From contig JAQGDQ010000195.1 of assembly GCA_030141605.1 (NCBI GenBank), positions 1 through 64,000 on the forward strand: a stretch of 64,000 nucleotides of DNA, read 5' to 3'. Positions 23,217 through 35,028 of this stretch are shown here, piece by piece. The translations under genes and the position numbers were made by a program. The notes under the pieces are model-generated. The model saw only the letters and a list, made by a program, of their open reading frames with translations. It had not been told where the DNA came from and did not search any database. Each line of letters starts with the position of its first letter. The stretch's first letter is position 1. The stretch comes from Tubiluchus corallicola (Eukaryota > Priapulida > Priapulimorpha > Priapulimorphida > Tubiluchidae).

Positions 23217-24599
23217 TTTATATTAGTATTTATTCACTCCTCATGGTATGTTTAAACATTACCATTGATTCCATACTAAGTACAATTTCATAAATTTTAA
23301 GGTGAGCTCATGACAACTTGCTATAATTTTAAGGTTCGTGTACAGTGAGTTAAAGAGTACAGTAAAATTGAGTTCATTTCAAATATAGCAAATGTAACAA
23401 CAGAAAAGTGTACTTGTCATTGGCAACCAAACCATGTCATGGCAATGAAACCGTTCAGCTAATCTGAAAAATATATGGCAGATATGGCACCAGGACGTGG
23501 CACTGCAAGGCAAACAAGTGAATCAGAACAACATGATGCTTTAATTACGGCGCGTTTAGACTAACAAGTTTTCTGTCGCGAGTTTTCTCTTTGACAGCGA
23601 ACTTGCAAGTGTGAACGCTTTTCCAATTACTCTCAGCAAACCGTTGCAAACTCTCCGATAGTCGCTGTGAATTGATTTCCTACTAGTTACTGTCTAGTGT
23701 GAACGCCTCGTTCAGTTAATCCTCGTTACCGTTTGCAATGAATAGAGAATTGAGTGTCAGTTTGTGCTTACTTCACAGAGTAACTCGCAGCAAGATTTAT
23801 TCTCTAAACCGAACACGCTTGCGAGTTGCACGGCCAAAACTCATTACCCTGAACACGGGCCGTACGGCATGCTGAAACTGTTGGCTTGTATACTCTGCAT
23901 ACTGCTTAAATTGCCGATGAACGTGGACTCCAGAACTTGGGAAAGAGAGCAACCTTCTAGTTTGGGCCACACTGTATTGAATGATTTCAATATATACATG
24001 GATCCTATATTGTGTTTGACATTTTGACTTCTGTGCCATTGCCTAATATTTGATTTGCGGATAACGCAAGTCCCACTCAACGTTTATGTGATACGAACGT
24101 ACTCCTTACATTATTTAGGCTATTTCACTAATTTTGGTAAACTAAGAGATTTTGCAGTAAGCTTAATTGTGTGTAAATACTAAGCATTATATGACTTCGT
24201 TGCAAATTTATCCATCTTCGTAGTAAATATTTGGGTGGCTGACTCAATAACTTATGTTGCCACCCCTTCATCTATGCTGGCTATACATGGCAATTAAAAA
24301 TTAAATTATAATGTCATGTTTATATTTTTTAAATCGTTACAGTTATATTGTACTAATATTTTTACTAACTAATGGTGAAAAATAAACGAAATTTTAATTC
24401 AAATTTGTAGCGTTTGGACTCAATTACATTACCAATATTACAGGGTGTGGTCTACTGAACTGCATTATTAAATAAAGCATAATTTTTCTTATAAACAAAG
24501 CGAATTAATAAGTAGCATCTGTCTACCGAACTGAAATCGTAAATTGGCTTTCTGTTATGATACTTATTTCACCATAAATGTTATTAAAAGTTACATTTG
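23217..24599. other. Intergenic between transporter gene 1 and a LINE relic
   Basis: Nothing recognised. A frame at 23764-24027 and its antisense frames have no domain or splice support. Confidence 0.4.
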
Positions 24600-25445
24600 G
24601 ATGCATCAACACAATCGGTTAAAAATGTCACTACGCTACTGGGTATCGAACTCATAAATAATCTTAAATGGGATCACCAAATTGAAAAGGTTATTGCTAA
24701 AGCAGTAAACGAATTTTGATGGTATTTGTGTTAAAAAAAGATAGTGAGCTTCTACATTAGATTCAGTTCCTGTCTAAACAACTAACATTCGCCCTGTTTT
24801 AAAGTATGCTTCTGTTACTCGGTGCTCGTCTATAAATCAAACTCAAATTGCGAGTATTAAAAAATTCAGAAAAAAATTGTTGACTAATTTTCGTCAAAAA
24901 CTTTGTTTCTTATGACGACGCTTTAAGCTCAACGTGATTACTCTGGAAAATCGCAGACAAAAATTAACTTGTAATTTTGCTTTTGACATTATACAGCACC
25001 ATAGACACTTGCTCCTGCTTTACATTTTAGTGTAAGCAATCGTATTACTCGAAATTCTAATAAATTAATTATGGCTTAAATTCGAACAGAATGTTACAAA
25101 CGTTCACAAATGCCTGTTGTAATTAGAACCATAAATAGTAATCATGAACTTCTTTCTAAATTATAGTAGAACATTTATTGTCTCAATTGGTTTTAAACTG
25201 TTTTACTGACTTTGGTATGTAATTCCTTCAAATTTTTATCTTGTAATGCTCTCCTATGTGTTTTTATTCTTTTTTCTACTTTTATTGTATTCACACTTTG
25301 TATACAGTTTTACTGCTCTGCTATACGGTTTTTAATAAAACCCATTTTTTATTTATTTAAATTCTTACGATTTAATCTGTGCTGTTGCTTTCTGTACGTC
25401 GGACTAGGTGCTGGTGTCTAAAATCCCTTATGAGATTAATAAATA
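24600..25445 (+). mobile_element. Decayed CR1/L2-like LINE 3' fragment
   Basis: Plus-strand pieces read YWVSNS-type RT C-terminus. LINNLKWDHQIEKVIAKAV at about 24650 is the block after the YADD region, and IRPVLKYAS at about 24790 is the conserved RP.LEYAS motif. The segment about 24830-24900 is the QRRA-equivalent region. Several stops and frame changes break it. It ends near TGAGATTAATAAATATCATA at 25430. It lies between the two transporter genes and is not part of either. Confidence 0.7.
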
Positions 25446-25636
25446 TCATAATACGTGACTTTAGGCCTTTGTGCTGTTCAGTACTGTTTGCTTTGCCCTA
25501 AGTCCACAAAAATAACTTTCCATTACAAGTGACCAGCTGTTATTCGTCTGTCACACTGTATACACCTAGATATAGTGCTCATAATAGTAAATGTGTTTAG
25601 TATCATAGAAACCCAGAGAACATCACAACAGCTTTA

Positions 25637-28600
25637 ATGGAACCCACACCCCCAGATGGTGGGTGGGGGTTAATGATTGTTGTTGCTGGTTTTGTAGCGC
25701 AGTTTGTCACTTTGGGTCAAATTAAATCATATGGCGTGCTGATGCTAGAACTAGAGGAGATTTTTGAAACAGGTGCTACGTTGACAAGTTGGATTGGTGG
25801 CCTTGCACAGGGACTGACATTTGGTTTAGGTAAGACTAAACTTCCGTACAGCTTTAACTGTGTTGATGTATTTTCTACTTTTCCTCCATAAAACTCTCAC
25901 TTATCATTTAATGGGTGCAGTTTTTGTTTTTTTTTGTTTGAAAAAGAAATGTAACACACCGTGGACTATGCATCTGAAAGCACGAGAAATTGTTTTCAAC
26001 GTCCGTTTCACAATTGCATGTTTTATTAATACATGTGATATGTGATTAACAGTTTTATGTTGCTGTTGCTGTGATTTATAAATTAGTATTTTTATATAAA
26101 TTTATATTTTTCTCACATAAGCGAATTTCGAAGCTAATGGATTCATTTACAATGTATTTCGATAAATTCTCGTTTTCATGAGACGATATTACAAGGAAAA
26201 GTAAAATAAAAATAAGATGCGAATTCACGAGTGTGACTTTGACCCTTTGACAGAAGTCACTGATTACCACACTACTTTCAAGGTCCCTTCCCCGGTATCT
26301 ACCGTGCAAGATCCATAGATGTCCAGCCCCCTATGTTTGTGTTTTAACACGAATTAAAAGTGGATGCCCTAATAATTGTTGTATTGTGACTCCTGTCTCG
26401 GGTCCTTAAATAATCACAATTTTAGCATTATCTGTGTCCTCTACTGTGCTGTCCTCTGTGTAAGTTTCGTGACTGTGTTTCTGTAGTTTAATTTAGTCTT
26501 ATGTACTTTGGCTTCTATGCAGACATTTGAAGTATCGGAGAATATTAAAAGCTTGGGCCCCCAAATACCTAAATACCATGAAAAAGATTTGAATTTAACT
26601 GAAAGCCTTGGGTCGCTAAGACGAGTTAAATGGGAATAAAAAAACTTGATCAACATAAACAAAAAAGTTGAAAACTGGGTGCCTAACGTAACGAAATGAT
26701 GATGAATAAAAATCAGCTTATTGGTCTTCCTGAACGCTACTATCCTATTCGACGCTGGTGTTCGCGGATAATACGCAAAATTTGCAATGGTGATTTAAAC
26801 CACGTTTGCCAATTTCGCGTTTAAATATTCTGTACTTTATTTTTATTTTATAATGTCCCCTGAAAAAGACAAACATTTTGAGGAAAAATTTTGAGAACAA
26901 ATTAGCGGTTTATATTATCCACTTTATTCAACTGAGGTGACATACAAGAGTTGACAATGTTATAATGTAGCGTGCAAATTTGTAATTGCAGTGTGATTGA
27001 TAGTTTGTAGAGTTAACTTAATAAATGTCAAATTTATCATAATTCCACGTGTTTTTCCATTTATCTTATAGTGCAAATAACTTAATACATTTGGGGTGAA
27101 ATTAATTAGCCTAAATTATTAAATTATTTTGCTTTTCCATACTTCATTCTTCCTGACAATAATTCCAAGTAAAATGATTACGTCTATATTTTACATTTTT
27201 GTAGCACCAATTTCTTGTGTTTTTGTAAACAAGTTTGGTCACAGACCTGTGGTTATCACTAGCGGAATCTTGGCTGGCACTGGCATGAGTCTTGGATACT
27301 TCGCAAACTCACTAGCAGTGTTATTCATCACATACGGAATAATTTTCGGTAAAATATTTTTTCACAATTATAGTTAATACTAAACCAAGTAAGATTTTTT
27401 TTGACAAAATAACGATTGAAAATTAAACCAAACAGACAGTGATTAACAGAAAGTACTGGTTTAGCTTTCAAGGTAAAAAAAACAAGACTACCAGTAAGTA
27501 GCAAATCACTTGGCAACCGAAACTTAAAAATACATTTTACACTTACATTTTAAATATTTTCCTTAATTTTTTTATAGGCATAGGTGTTGGTCTGCTGTAC
27601 AATCCTTGCTTTTCTATTCTACCAATGTATTTCCAAAAACACTTATCATTTTCTGCTGGCGTTGTGATAGCAGGAGGAGGTCTGGGAGCACTGTGCTTCC
27701 CTCTTTTACTCGAGTATTTGCTTATTGAATATAATTACAAATCTACTCTTCTCATCTGTGGCGGAATCGCTTTCAACGTCATCCTTTCTGGCCTGCTAAT
27801 GCGGCCATTGTCCAAGAATAACCAAACCACAAAGAATGACACTCCAACTGTGGGGGCAAAAGAGCATTACAACTTTCCTGCACAGCTAGATGACTGCAAA
27901 GACGGCGAGTTCACGAATGGTGCAACTATGGATTATAAGAAAAGTGATGAAAGTTTAATAAATGATGGTGTATCCAATGACACGAGTTGGTTTCAGTGGT
28001 ACTTATTATTTGATCCATATTATGGTCTGTTCGTCACATCTAATATGATGTTTGCTTTCAGTTTTTTCGGTATTTACGTTCTGCTACCCACAAAAGTTCA
28101 AGAACTTGATGGCAATTCCATCACCGAGGCTAAATTTGTGTCTCTCATGAGCTTATCAGAACTGACCTCTAGATTGCTCTGGGGTGTCATATGGGACAGA
28201 AAGACATTTCGCCCGCCAGTTGTACGCCAATGTGGACTGGCCATAATGTTGCTTTTGGGAGGCGTCACTATGTTTCTCATTGGCGTAGTGGAGTCAGTGA
28301 GTCTTCTTGGTGTGTTAGTTGTTTTGATGGGTGTTTGGCTTGGAGGCTCCCAGGCGCCTTTGTTTCTTGTTGTGAGAGATTTGATTGGTACTAAACATTT
28401 TGGTGATGGTTTGGGTATCATGATGTTTGCACAAGCAATTATGATGGTAATATCACCTCTTGTTACTGGTAAGTTTACGTTGGCATGTAGCAATATATGT
28501 ACTGAATACAATTACACTGTTTGCAGCAATATTGTACAGAAAAACTATTCCAAAATACTATTAAATTACTTGCTAATACGCAAGTTTACATAAAAATTAA

Positions 28601-29891
28601 TCAACTTTCAACTGCTGTTGGTATTTCAAATTTTGTTAGACGAACTTATCACTTATTTATTATTTCTATTATTACTATGAAGCAATGAAAAAAGAAATTT
28701 CATCAGTTGCATGGCGCTCGGCGATGACCTTGGCTGGACTGTTCACGGTGAAAGATCATTGTTCAAAAAAAATTGAATTTATTTCTTCGTCGAGTTTTAA
28801 TAATAGGTTACTGAAGCTCAGGTGGATGGTGAAGGTGTGGAGTCCAGGTGCACGGGGCCAAATCAACTTACTTTGGTTAAGTGGGTGGGACTGCAGAGAG
28901 GCAATCCTCGTTGAGAGGAATCTGTAAAATATGAATCAGTACACTATTTAGTGCAGTATATATTATTCATTAGTTTTACATATTTTACATATTATTTATT
29001 ACCACTCATTTATCTATGATGCTGAGTGTAACTGTACAGTTTTGTATGACAAACACCGTTCTGCTTCTAATGAAACGTTTGTGATGTACTGATACAAAAT
29101 AAGATTTCCAAGGGGGTTACATCAAATACCTATTGATATGTACCTTTGGCAATATGCAAATATGGCATACTGTAGTATTTTGAAAAGACGAATTTTGCAG
29201 AGTTAATTTATTACTGGTAATGCACTGGTAAACAGGCAGTAAACAGGGCCCGATTATGACCTTTTTGTGCCTTTTTGTGGCTAATGAAATATGGGGCCTC
29301 TCAGATTGAACCCTCTAACTCGCCTGCATCCGCCTTGAATATTTTTACTTGTCGTATATTTTAGAGATATATTTTACATAATTTGAAGTAAACTTATTAC
29401 AATTACTATAAATAAAATGCAATAGTTATGTTTTGTTTGTCAGTAAAAATATTCGTTAAGAAATGCCACTATTTTACTATTTATTGCAAACCAAATTAGC
29501 GCATGAAAAACTGATTTTTTTTACCAAATGTTACCAAAGCTTGAGGGACCCTAGCTTGTAGCCAACGCTAGCCCGTAGAAGAGTCCGACCCTGGCGTGTG
29601 TTCGCTGAAGACATTTCTGAGAAAGTCGGAAACAACACACATAGTTTAATATTGTTTTTTTCAGGTTCGCTTGTGGACAAACTTGGCTCAGTCACAACGT
29701 CATACGCAGTTATGGGCATAGCTTGGTTATCTGCATCGTGCCTGACTGCTTCTCTGAGATTATTGTATTGTTGCAACGTGAGCCGCTTGAAGCTGTTACG
29801 AACACCAGTAGAACCTCCTCGAGAGTCACCTCCAACTCTGTGGCACACCTGCATAGACATGAGTCCATTGAATTCTAGTCAACGCTTGTAG
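25637..29891 (+). CDS. Monocarboxylate transporter-like protein (MCT/SLC16), copy 2
   Basis: Tandem paralogue of the gene at 17131. Exons are 25637-25829, 27205-27348, 27578-28468 and 29665-29891, giving 484 residues. Introns (1375, 229 and 1196 bp) are all phase 1 at the same places; exons 1 and 2 have exactly the same lengths as in copy 1. It has the same PPDGGWGLMIVVAGF start and NKFGHRPVV motif. The central cytosolic loop is about 55 residues shorter. The C-terminal tail ends at TAG 29889-29891, but the bases after this stop (TTGTAGGGTACCAGTTGAAA) align with the coding end of copy 1 (LVGYKLKNN) in another frame. A frameshift has therefore replaced the last residues. The transmembrane part is intact, so a working carboxylate carrier is likely. 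AATAAA lies at 29928. Confidence 0.92.
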
Positions 29892-29933
29892 GGTACCAGT
29901 TGAAAAATGATTTGGTCACCATTGAAAAATAAA

Positions 29934-32900
29934 TTTGATTCAATGTAAATTTATTCTTTTAAATAAACTGACGAATGGATGCAGTTTTTGTGATAATTAC
30001 ATATTAACTAGAGGTGTTTTGTTAAAATATGAAGATTACACTAGGCAATAAACTGCCTCCTTTCCCAAAAAATACAGCTGGCATTAGTGTATTTGAAACA
30101 GAAAGTATGATAAAGATATAGTGCTTTAGCTCATGTTTGTGCTGGAGCGTTTTGCTGAAGTCTGGTACAAGTAAAATCCGCATAATTCAATTCAAGCTGG
30201 ACGGAAAAAGCTTTGAGTAAGGCGATATTTTGAGCTAGGCGATGTTGACCATTTTCCAGCACAGAAACTCTAAACCATCTTCCAGAAGCTATATAACTAA
30301 ATAAAAGGCAAAACGTTCACCCTTCTATACATAAATGACGAGATTGAATGAGAATCACATAAAGAATAACAAATTATGTAGTGAAACCCGGTTTTTGATG
30401 TTGCAAAACGGCACGTACACAAATACTTATTTGAGCCTACAATTTTTCAAACGCCCTTTAGTTAGGATAGCTTATGACTGTTATACAATTACAGTGATTT
30501 TAATTAGGAGATTTTTTGTAAAATTAATAAAATACATAAAATATTAGAATTACACGCAAATATTTTATATGTGCTATTTTTTCAACTACTCATCCGTTGC
30601 CCATAAAAAATGAATAAAAAAGTGTGATGTCATGGTACACTAAATTCCTAATTAACCACTATTTTCGTTAGTCAGGTTTGGGCATCCTACTGTCAGTGAA
30701 CAATATACGTACGTGTACTTATTACTGCATGAGTTATTATATCAAGTCAGTGAGTATTTCACCAGGTGAATTTTGTCACCAGTAATATTTGTGTAGTAAC
30801 CTGCCTATATGTTATAATGTGTGGTGTCTCTTAGTTACATGTATACACTAGCACACGTTTACACATGTATATGCTAGTACTCAAGTAAGATACACATGTA
30901 CACTTGTATTAGGCATGTATGTACTAGTTACAAGATATTTTAAAATTTCATACTTCATATTAAAACAAATCATCATTAAATAATTATTAGAATCGACACA
31001 ACTACAACATACAATGATCAAACTTATATTCAACACATATTTTAATGACAAATAAAGAATTAATATATATACTAATAATCATGCTGTAATAATCAATAAC
31101 GATTTGCGATAATGAGCAATCATAATAATAATCGATACATTAATAAGCAATCATATTAATCAATTTATTAATAAACAATCATAATAACAACCTTGGTTTA
31201 CATCGTTGCATATAATAGTGACTTCATTGCATATTATAGTTAATTATGGAATGTTTTCTTCTGATGAGAAAAAAACGAGGAATTACTGGGGGGGGGGGGA
31301 AGAGGGGCTTCGCAAAAACAAAGTTTTTGAAATGTCTTTTTAGGGCTTATAATAACGTTTAATAACAACTGTAAGGGTACTTGCAATAATTTCAAATTAG
31401 GATTATTAATATTATATTGTAATATTACACCTCAATGTCTAAGAAAGCTGAAAGATGAGAGTTATTAGAAAGATGATGTATTTGGTCAGTTAAATGACCA
31501 GCAGGCGTTACACTATAGTTCGTAATCGAGGGAACTCTTGTCAGAGCCCGATCACGTGACTTGAGTAACTAATCGCTGGCTGACCTAGAGACGGTTAATG
31601 AGGGCCGATAGTGGGGCCACGGGTTTTAGAATAGTGACATCCCAGGACTCTGTACCAGTGACAGTAAAGACTAACAGAGTGCTCAGAAGTCGGGATGCTC
31701 AGATAGCCAGCCATCAGGTGTATCAGGTCACATAAGGGGGGAAGGAGGGTCGATGAGAGTCCGGGCTTTTTGGTCGATGTCAAGAAGGTGACAAGGTGTG
31801 GACTCTCTGTTGAAATCTCTGAAGGTAGAAGCTAAACCTTCTATTGATATCAGCGTAAACGTCTTCTCCGTAGTTGGACCGAGCCAACCTCTGAAGCACA
31901 GAACAGTCCGTATTAGGAGCAGGACTGGGCCAATTAGTTCAAGTTATAGAGAGGCCAGTTCCAGAATTAATTGATTTTACATATAACATTGCTTGGTAAT
32001 GCGAAGTAATTGCATTCAATTAATGAAAGTAATTCATTGTTGTTAAAGCAACAATTGTTACTAAATTGATTGTTGACGAAAACAGTCGTACTGTTCTTCC
32101 TCTTTCTGATGAGCCGTATAACTCCTTCCGAGAGTCCCACCAGGGGCCGCTAGCACGTTTTTTCTGCAGGCTGTTTGTTCAAAATTTCGAAAAAAGTCGC
32201 GAGTTGGGTCCGGGAAACCGCCCGTTGCGGTGAGGCCGTGGCCCTCTCGGGAATTCTAAATATGCCTACTACACCCACCGCTGAACGGACTGTCTATCCG
32301 TAGCCAGCACCATCCTCGGCCCGTTCCAGTTATTGCTGTCGACACCAAATCTATTACCACTTCATCAAAACAGTCTTAAGAGAATGAAAATTAAATAAAC
32401 ACAATAAGAAGACTGACTTGATTTTTGCTTGTGTACGTTTTTTTCACAGTATAAGATAAGTTAAGCATTAGATTATGATTCCAAATAATGATCAAATATT
32501 TAAAAGTGAGAGTGATTCAATTAAGTTTAAATATGTAAAGTAAATCATGCAAAATTCACACTTCACATTTGCATTCCACGCAACAATTTCATTTGTATGC
32601 CTAGTTTTGTTACAAAGTTGTTTAAACATGAAAGTGATAAAAGGTTGTTTAGCCATGAAACGCAATCTACAATGAAAGTGATAAAACTTAGCCAAACAAT
32701 ATTAGCCTGTGATCATGTGTCAAGATTACTGCTAAACAGGCAGCTGTGTAGTTTGATTAACAAAGAAAGAAACAACTGTTGCCACGTAGAGGTTAACTCA
32801 AAATTATAAACTTGTTGGCGTACTGCATGTCAGAAAGCATTCAAAGGTAGTGCCTTCTCAAGGAAATGTTTGGGCCATGGCCAGAATTTGATTTACTATC

Positions 32901-33360
32901 AAGGATAGCTCTTTGAGATGAGCCTATGAACCAGTAGAGGTGTCAGCCATGTATACTTATCCTCCCCATTATCCTCCCCATACAAGGTGAACTGTCAAAA
33001 CTTATGAATGATATCAGCCAGAATGAGTGCTTCAGAACCAATGGTGATCACACGAAGCGTTGGCACCCTATCTAATACCGTACCCTGCTTGTAAATGCAG
33101 CTAAAACTGCCAAAATACTATGACGTAAACATGAAATACTGCACACACTTAACTAAATAAGCATAACACGTGATCAGCATTTTTATTATATACTTAGTTA
33201 AAATTAAATAGATTTTTGCAGATTTTAACATAATGTCAACGAAATAGTAACACTCGTACGCTTACATGAAAGACCTTCTTTATATAATTTCCTTTATTTC
33301 TGGTTCCTTCTCTTACACTGCAGGTTCTTGCAAAACCCAGATGGTGTGCATTTCACTAGC
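29934..33360. other. Long intergenic stretch, mostly featureless
   Basis: No gene is recognised. About 30835-30950 holds short palindromic TACATGTATAC-type repeats. About 31030-31195 is a degenerate tandem of ATAATAAGCAATCAT. The block 31500-32330 is clearly richer in GC than its surroundings, without an open frame; a decayed LTR or another old element is possible. Confidence 0.45.
31288..31299 (+). repeat. Run of 12 G followed by further G runs
   Basis: G12, then AAGAGGGG. A candidate for quadruplex folding or simply a length-variable homopolymer. Confidence 0.9.
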
Positions 33361-33365
33361 ATAGT

Positions 33366-33566
33366 ATGGAGAAATCCAGCATTGTTCAAAAAGCGGTTGT
33401 GCCTCTAGATGGTAACAGTGATGGTGACAAAAAGGCAGACGAACATGTTCCAATCATTAAGCTGCAGCTGCAGCAGAAGTGGAACCAGATTATGTCTAAC
33501 CACACAGTGTGCATTTTCAGTTCGCTGTCACTGCTATCATTGTGCTTTTTCACTAAGCTACGATAA
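33366..33566 (+). CDS. Doubtful small ORF
   Basis: A 66-codon frame begins MEKSSIVQKAVVPLDG and ends in a hydrophobic stretch (CIFSSLSLLSLCFFTKLR). A pyrimidine-rich AG (CTTACACTGCAG) lies about 45 bases upstream, so it could be a terminal exon. No family is recognised, and chance is at least as likely. Confidence 0.15.
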   Translation: MEKSSIVQKAVVPLDGNSDGDKKADEHVPIIKLQLQQKWNQIMSNHTVCIFSSLSLLSLCFFTKLR

Positions 33567-33999
33567 TGTCTTTTGCTGTTCTGTCTTCATAATTACGCAA
33601 ATGCATTAATGAGTCACATTCCACTTTTTCGTATAACAGTCTGAAACTTTACACTAATGCTTTTTTGGAATTTTGCATTCAGAATTGTATTAATTATCTA
33701 AGCTGTGGTACTATACTTTAGAAATATGTTGTTTCTCACTGCATTCTTACATTCTTATCAACTGCTACTTTTATATAGGCACATATTTCATATAGATAAA
33801 TTGTCATCATAGAAGATTTTCTACACATAACTATTGATAATTTTTTTTCTTTCTATTGCCACCAGAATTTAGGCAATTATTTGTAATAAACCTTGAACAT
33901 ATATGTGCTTAAAACAGCAGTTTTATCTCTAATAAATTTATTAATGAGTGTCTGCAGTTAGCATCAAATACATTAGTTAATAGTAGTTTTTAAATTCAA

Positions 34000-34998
34000 C
34001 TAATGCTGCTGAGTTGCAGTTACTACATTTATCATGACTTGGTTGTTACCGCATTTCTTCCTGCATATTAGTCTTTCTAGAATTCCACGCAATTCTTTAA
34101 CTTTGTAGAAATAGATGATAATATTTAAAAAGCCAGTAACCACGAGCAGTATATTGGCCATTTGCTTTAATGTCCCAAGTTCTCCTTTTATTTTGCCTGA
34201 ATGGTAAAGAATTGAGTGCAAAAAAACAGGACTAAGAGAAAACGCTGTCACACTTGTTAGCAGAAATACAGATAACGTTGTTTTAATCTGCTTTTTCCTG
34301 CCGAAGACACTTTGCTCACTTCCTGGCAAGTGATTCATGGGCATTACACGTCGTTTGTGTCGCAGAACAATGTTTAGTATGCGCGAATAAGCGACTATCA
34401 TCACTAGAAGCAACAGAAAGTAATGTGTAGTATAAAAAAGACCCCATTCATCATAAACGTTGCGTATTACTACACATTCTTTAAAATACATCTTTGTCGT
34501 AGCCATCAGGCATGAACTAGCTATGATGCCTGTGATGCTGCCATATGTCCACAACAAAAATAGAAGTATTTTAATGCGTTTGACCGTAGAGATCATCGGG
34601 TAATGTAAAGGATAAACAATAGCGATGTAGCGATCAATAGTAATGAAGATGTGAGTCAGCATGCTCTGTACTAGAAAACCATATGTTCCAAAAACCCTTA
34701 ACATGCAAGTTCCCTTTGACACACCATTGTAAATGAGCAATTCACTGGTCACGTACATACCAACAATTCCCATACATGCATGTGAAGCAGCCAAATTTGC
34801 CAAAAGCATGTTTCCAGCACTTCTCAATGTCTTTGTAGAGATTATGGCTCCAACAACAAATACGTCGAGTACACTGTTAATTGCTGTAAAAAGCATATTT
34901 ATGCATCTGAAGAGGACGTATGTTGAAGCTCCTGGTGGGTCTGCATAAGCAATGCCATTTAAGACAGTAAAATTTGCTTCTAGTGAAAAGTTTTTCAT
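34000..34998 (-). CDS. Class A (rhodopsin-like) G-protein-coupled receptor, single exon
   Basis: A 332-residue seven-helix receptor. The ATG at 34998 is the first in frame after an upstream stop. N-glycosylation sites are at about N3 and N9. It has the helix 3 cysteine C98 and loop partner C175, DRY at 122-124 in DRYIAIVYPLHYP, the helix 6 proline P257, and the end LNIIIYFYKVKELRG. That end resembles the MECA-like (melanocortin/adenosine-type) ending. Three usual class A residues are changed: the helix 2 aspartate is His73 (NLAASH), the helix 6 CWxP tryptophan is Leu, and NPxxY reads N292-I-I-I-Y. The Na+-binding site is therefore probably altered. The intronless frame with no stops suggests a functional gene from a lineage-specific expansion. 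The ligand is unknown. C-terminal cysteines (CRKKC) could be palmitoylated. Confidence 0.9.
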   Translation of the reverse strand: MKNFSLEANFTVLNGIAYADPPGASTYVLFRCINMLFTAINSVLDVFVVGAIISTKTLRSAGNMLLANLAASHACMGIVGMYVTSELLIYNGVSKGTCMLRVFGTYGFLVQSMLTHIFITIDRYIAIVYPLHYPMISTVKRIKILLFLLWTYGSITGIIASSCLMATTKMYFKECVVIRNVYDEWGLFYTTHYFLLLLVMIVAYSRILNIVLRHKRRVMPMNHLPGSEQSVFGRKKQIKTTLSVFLLTSVTAFSLSPVFLHSILYHSGKIKGELGTLKQMANILLVVTGFLNIIIYFYKVKELRGILERLICRKKCGNNQVMINVVTATQQH

Positions 34999-35028
34999 TT
35001 CGGATGTATTATTTTGATAATGAAACAA

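Noticed and set aside
26441..26662. Short minus-strand ORF in intron 1 of transporter copy 2
   Set aside because: No recognisable domain and no splice context.
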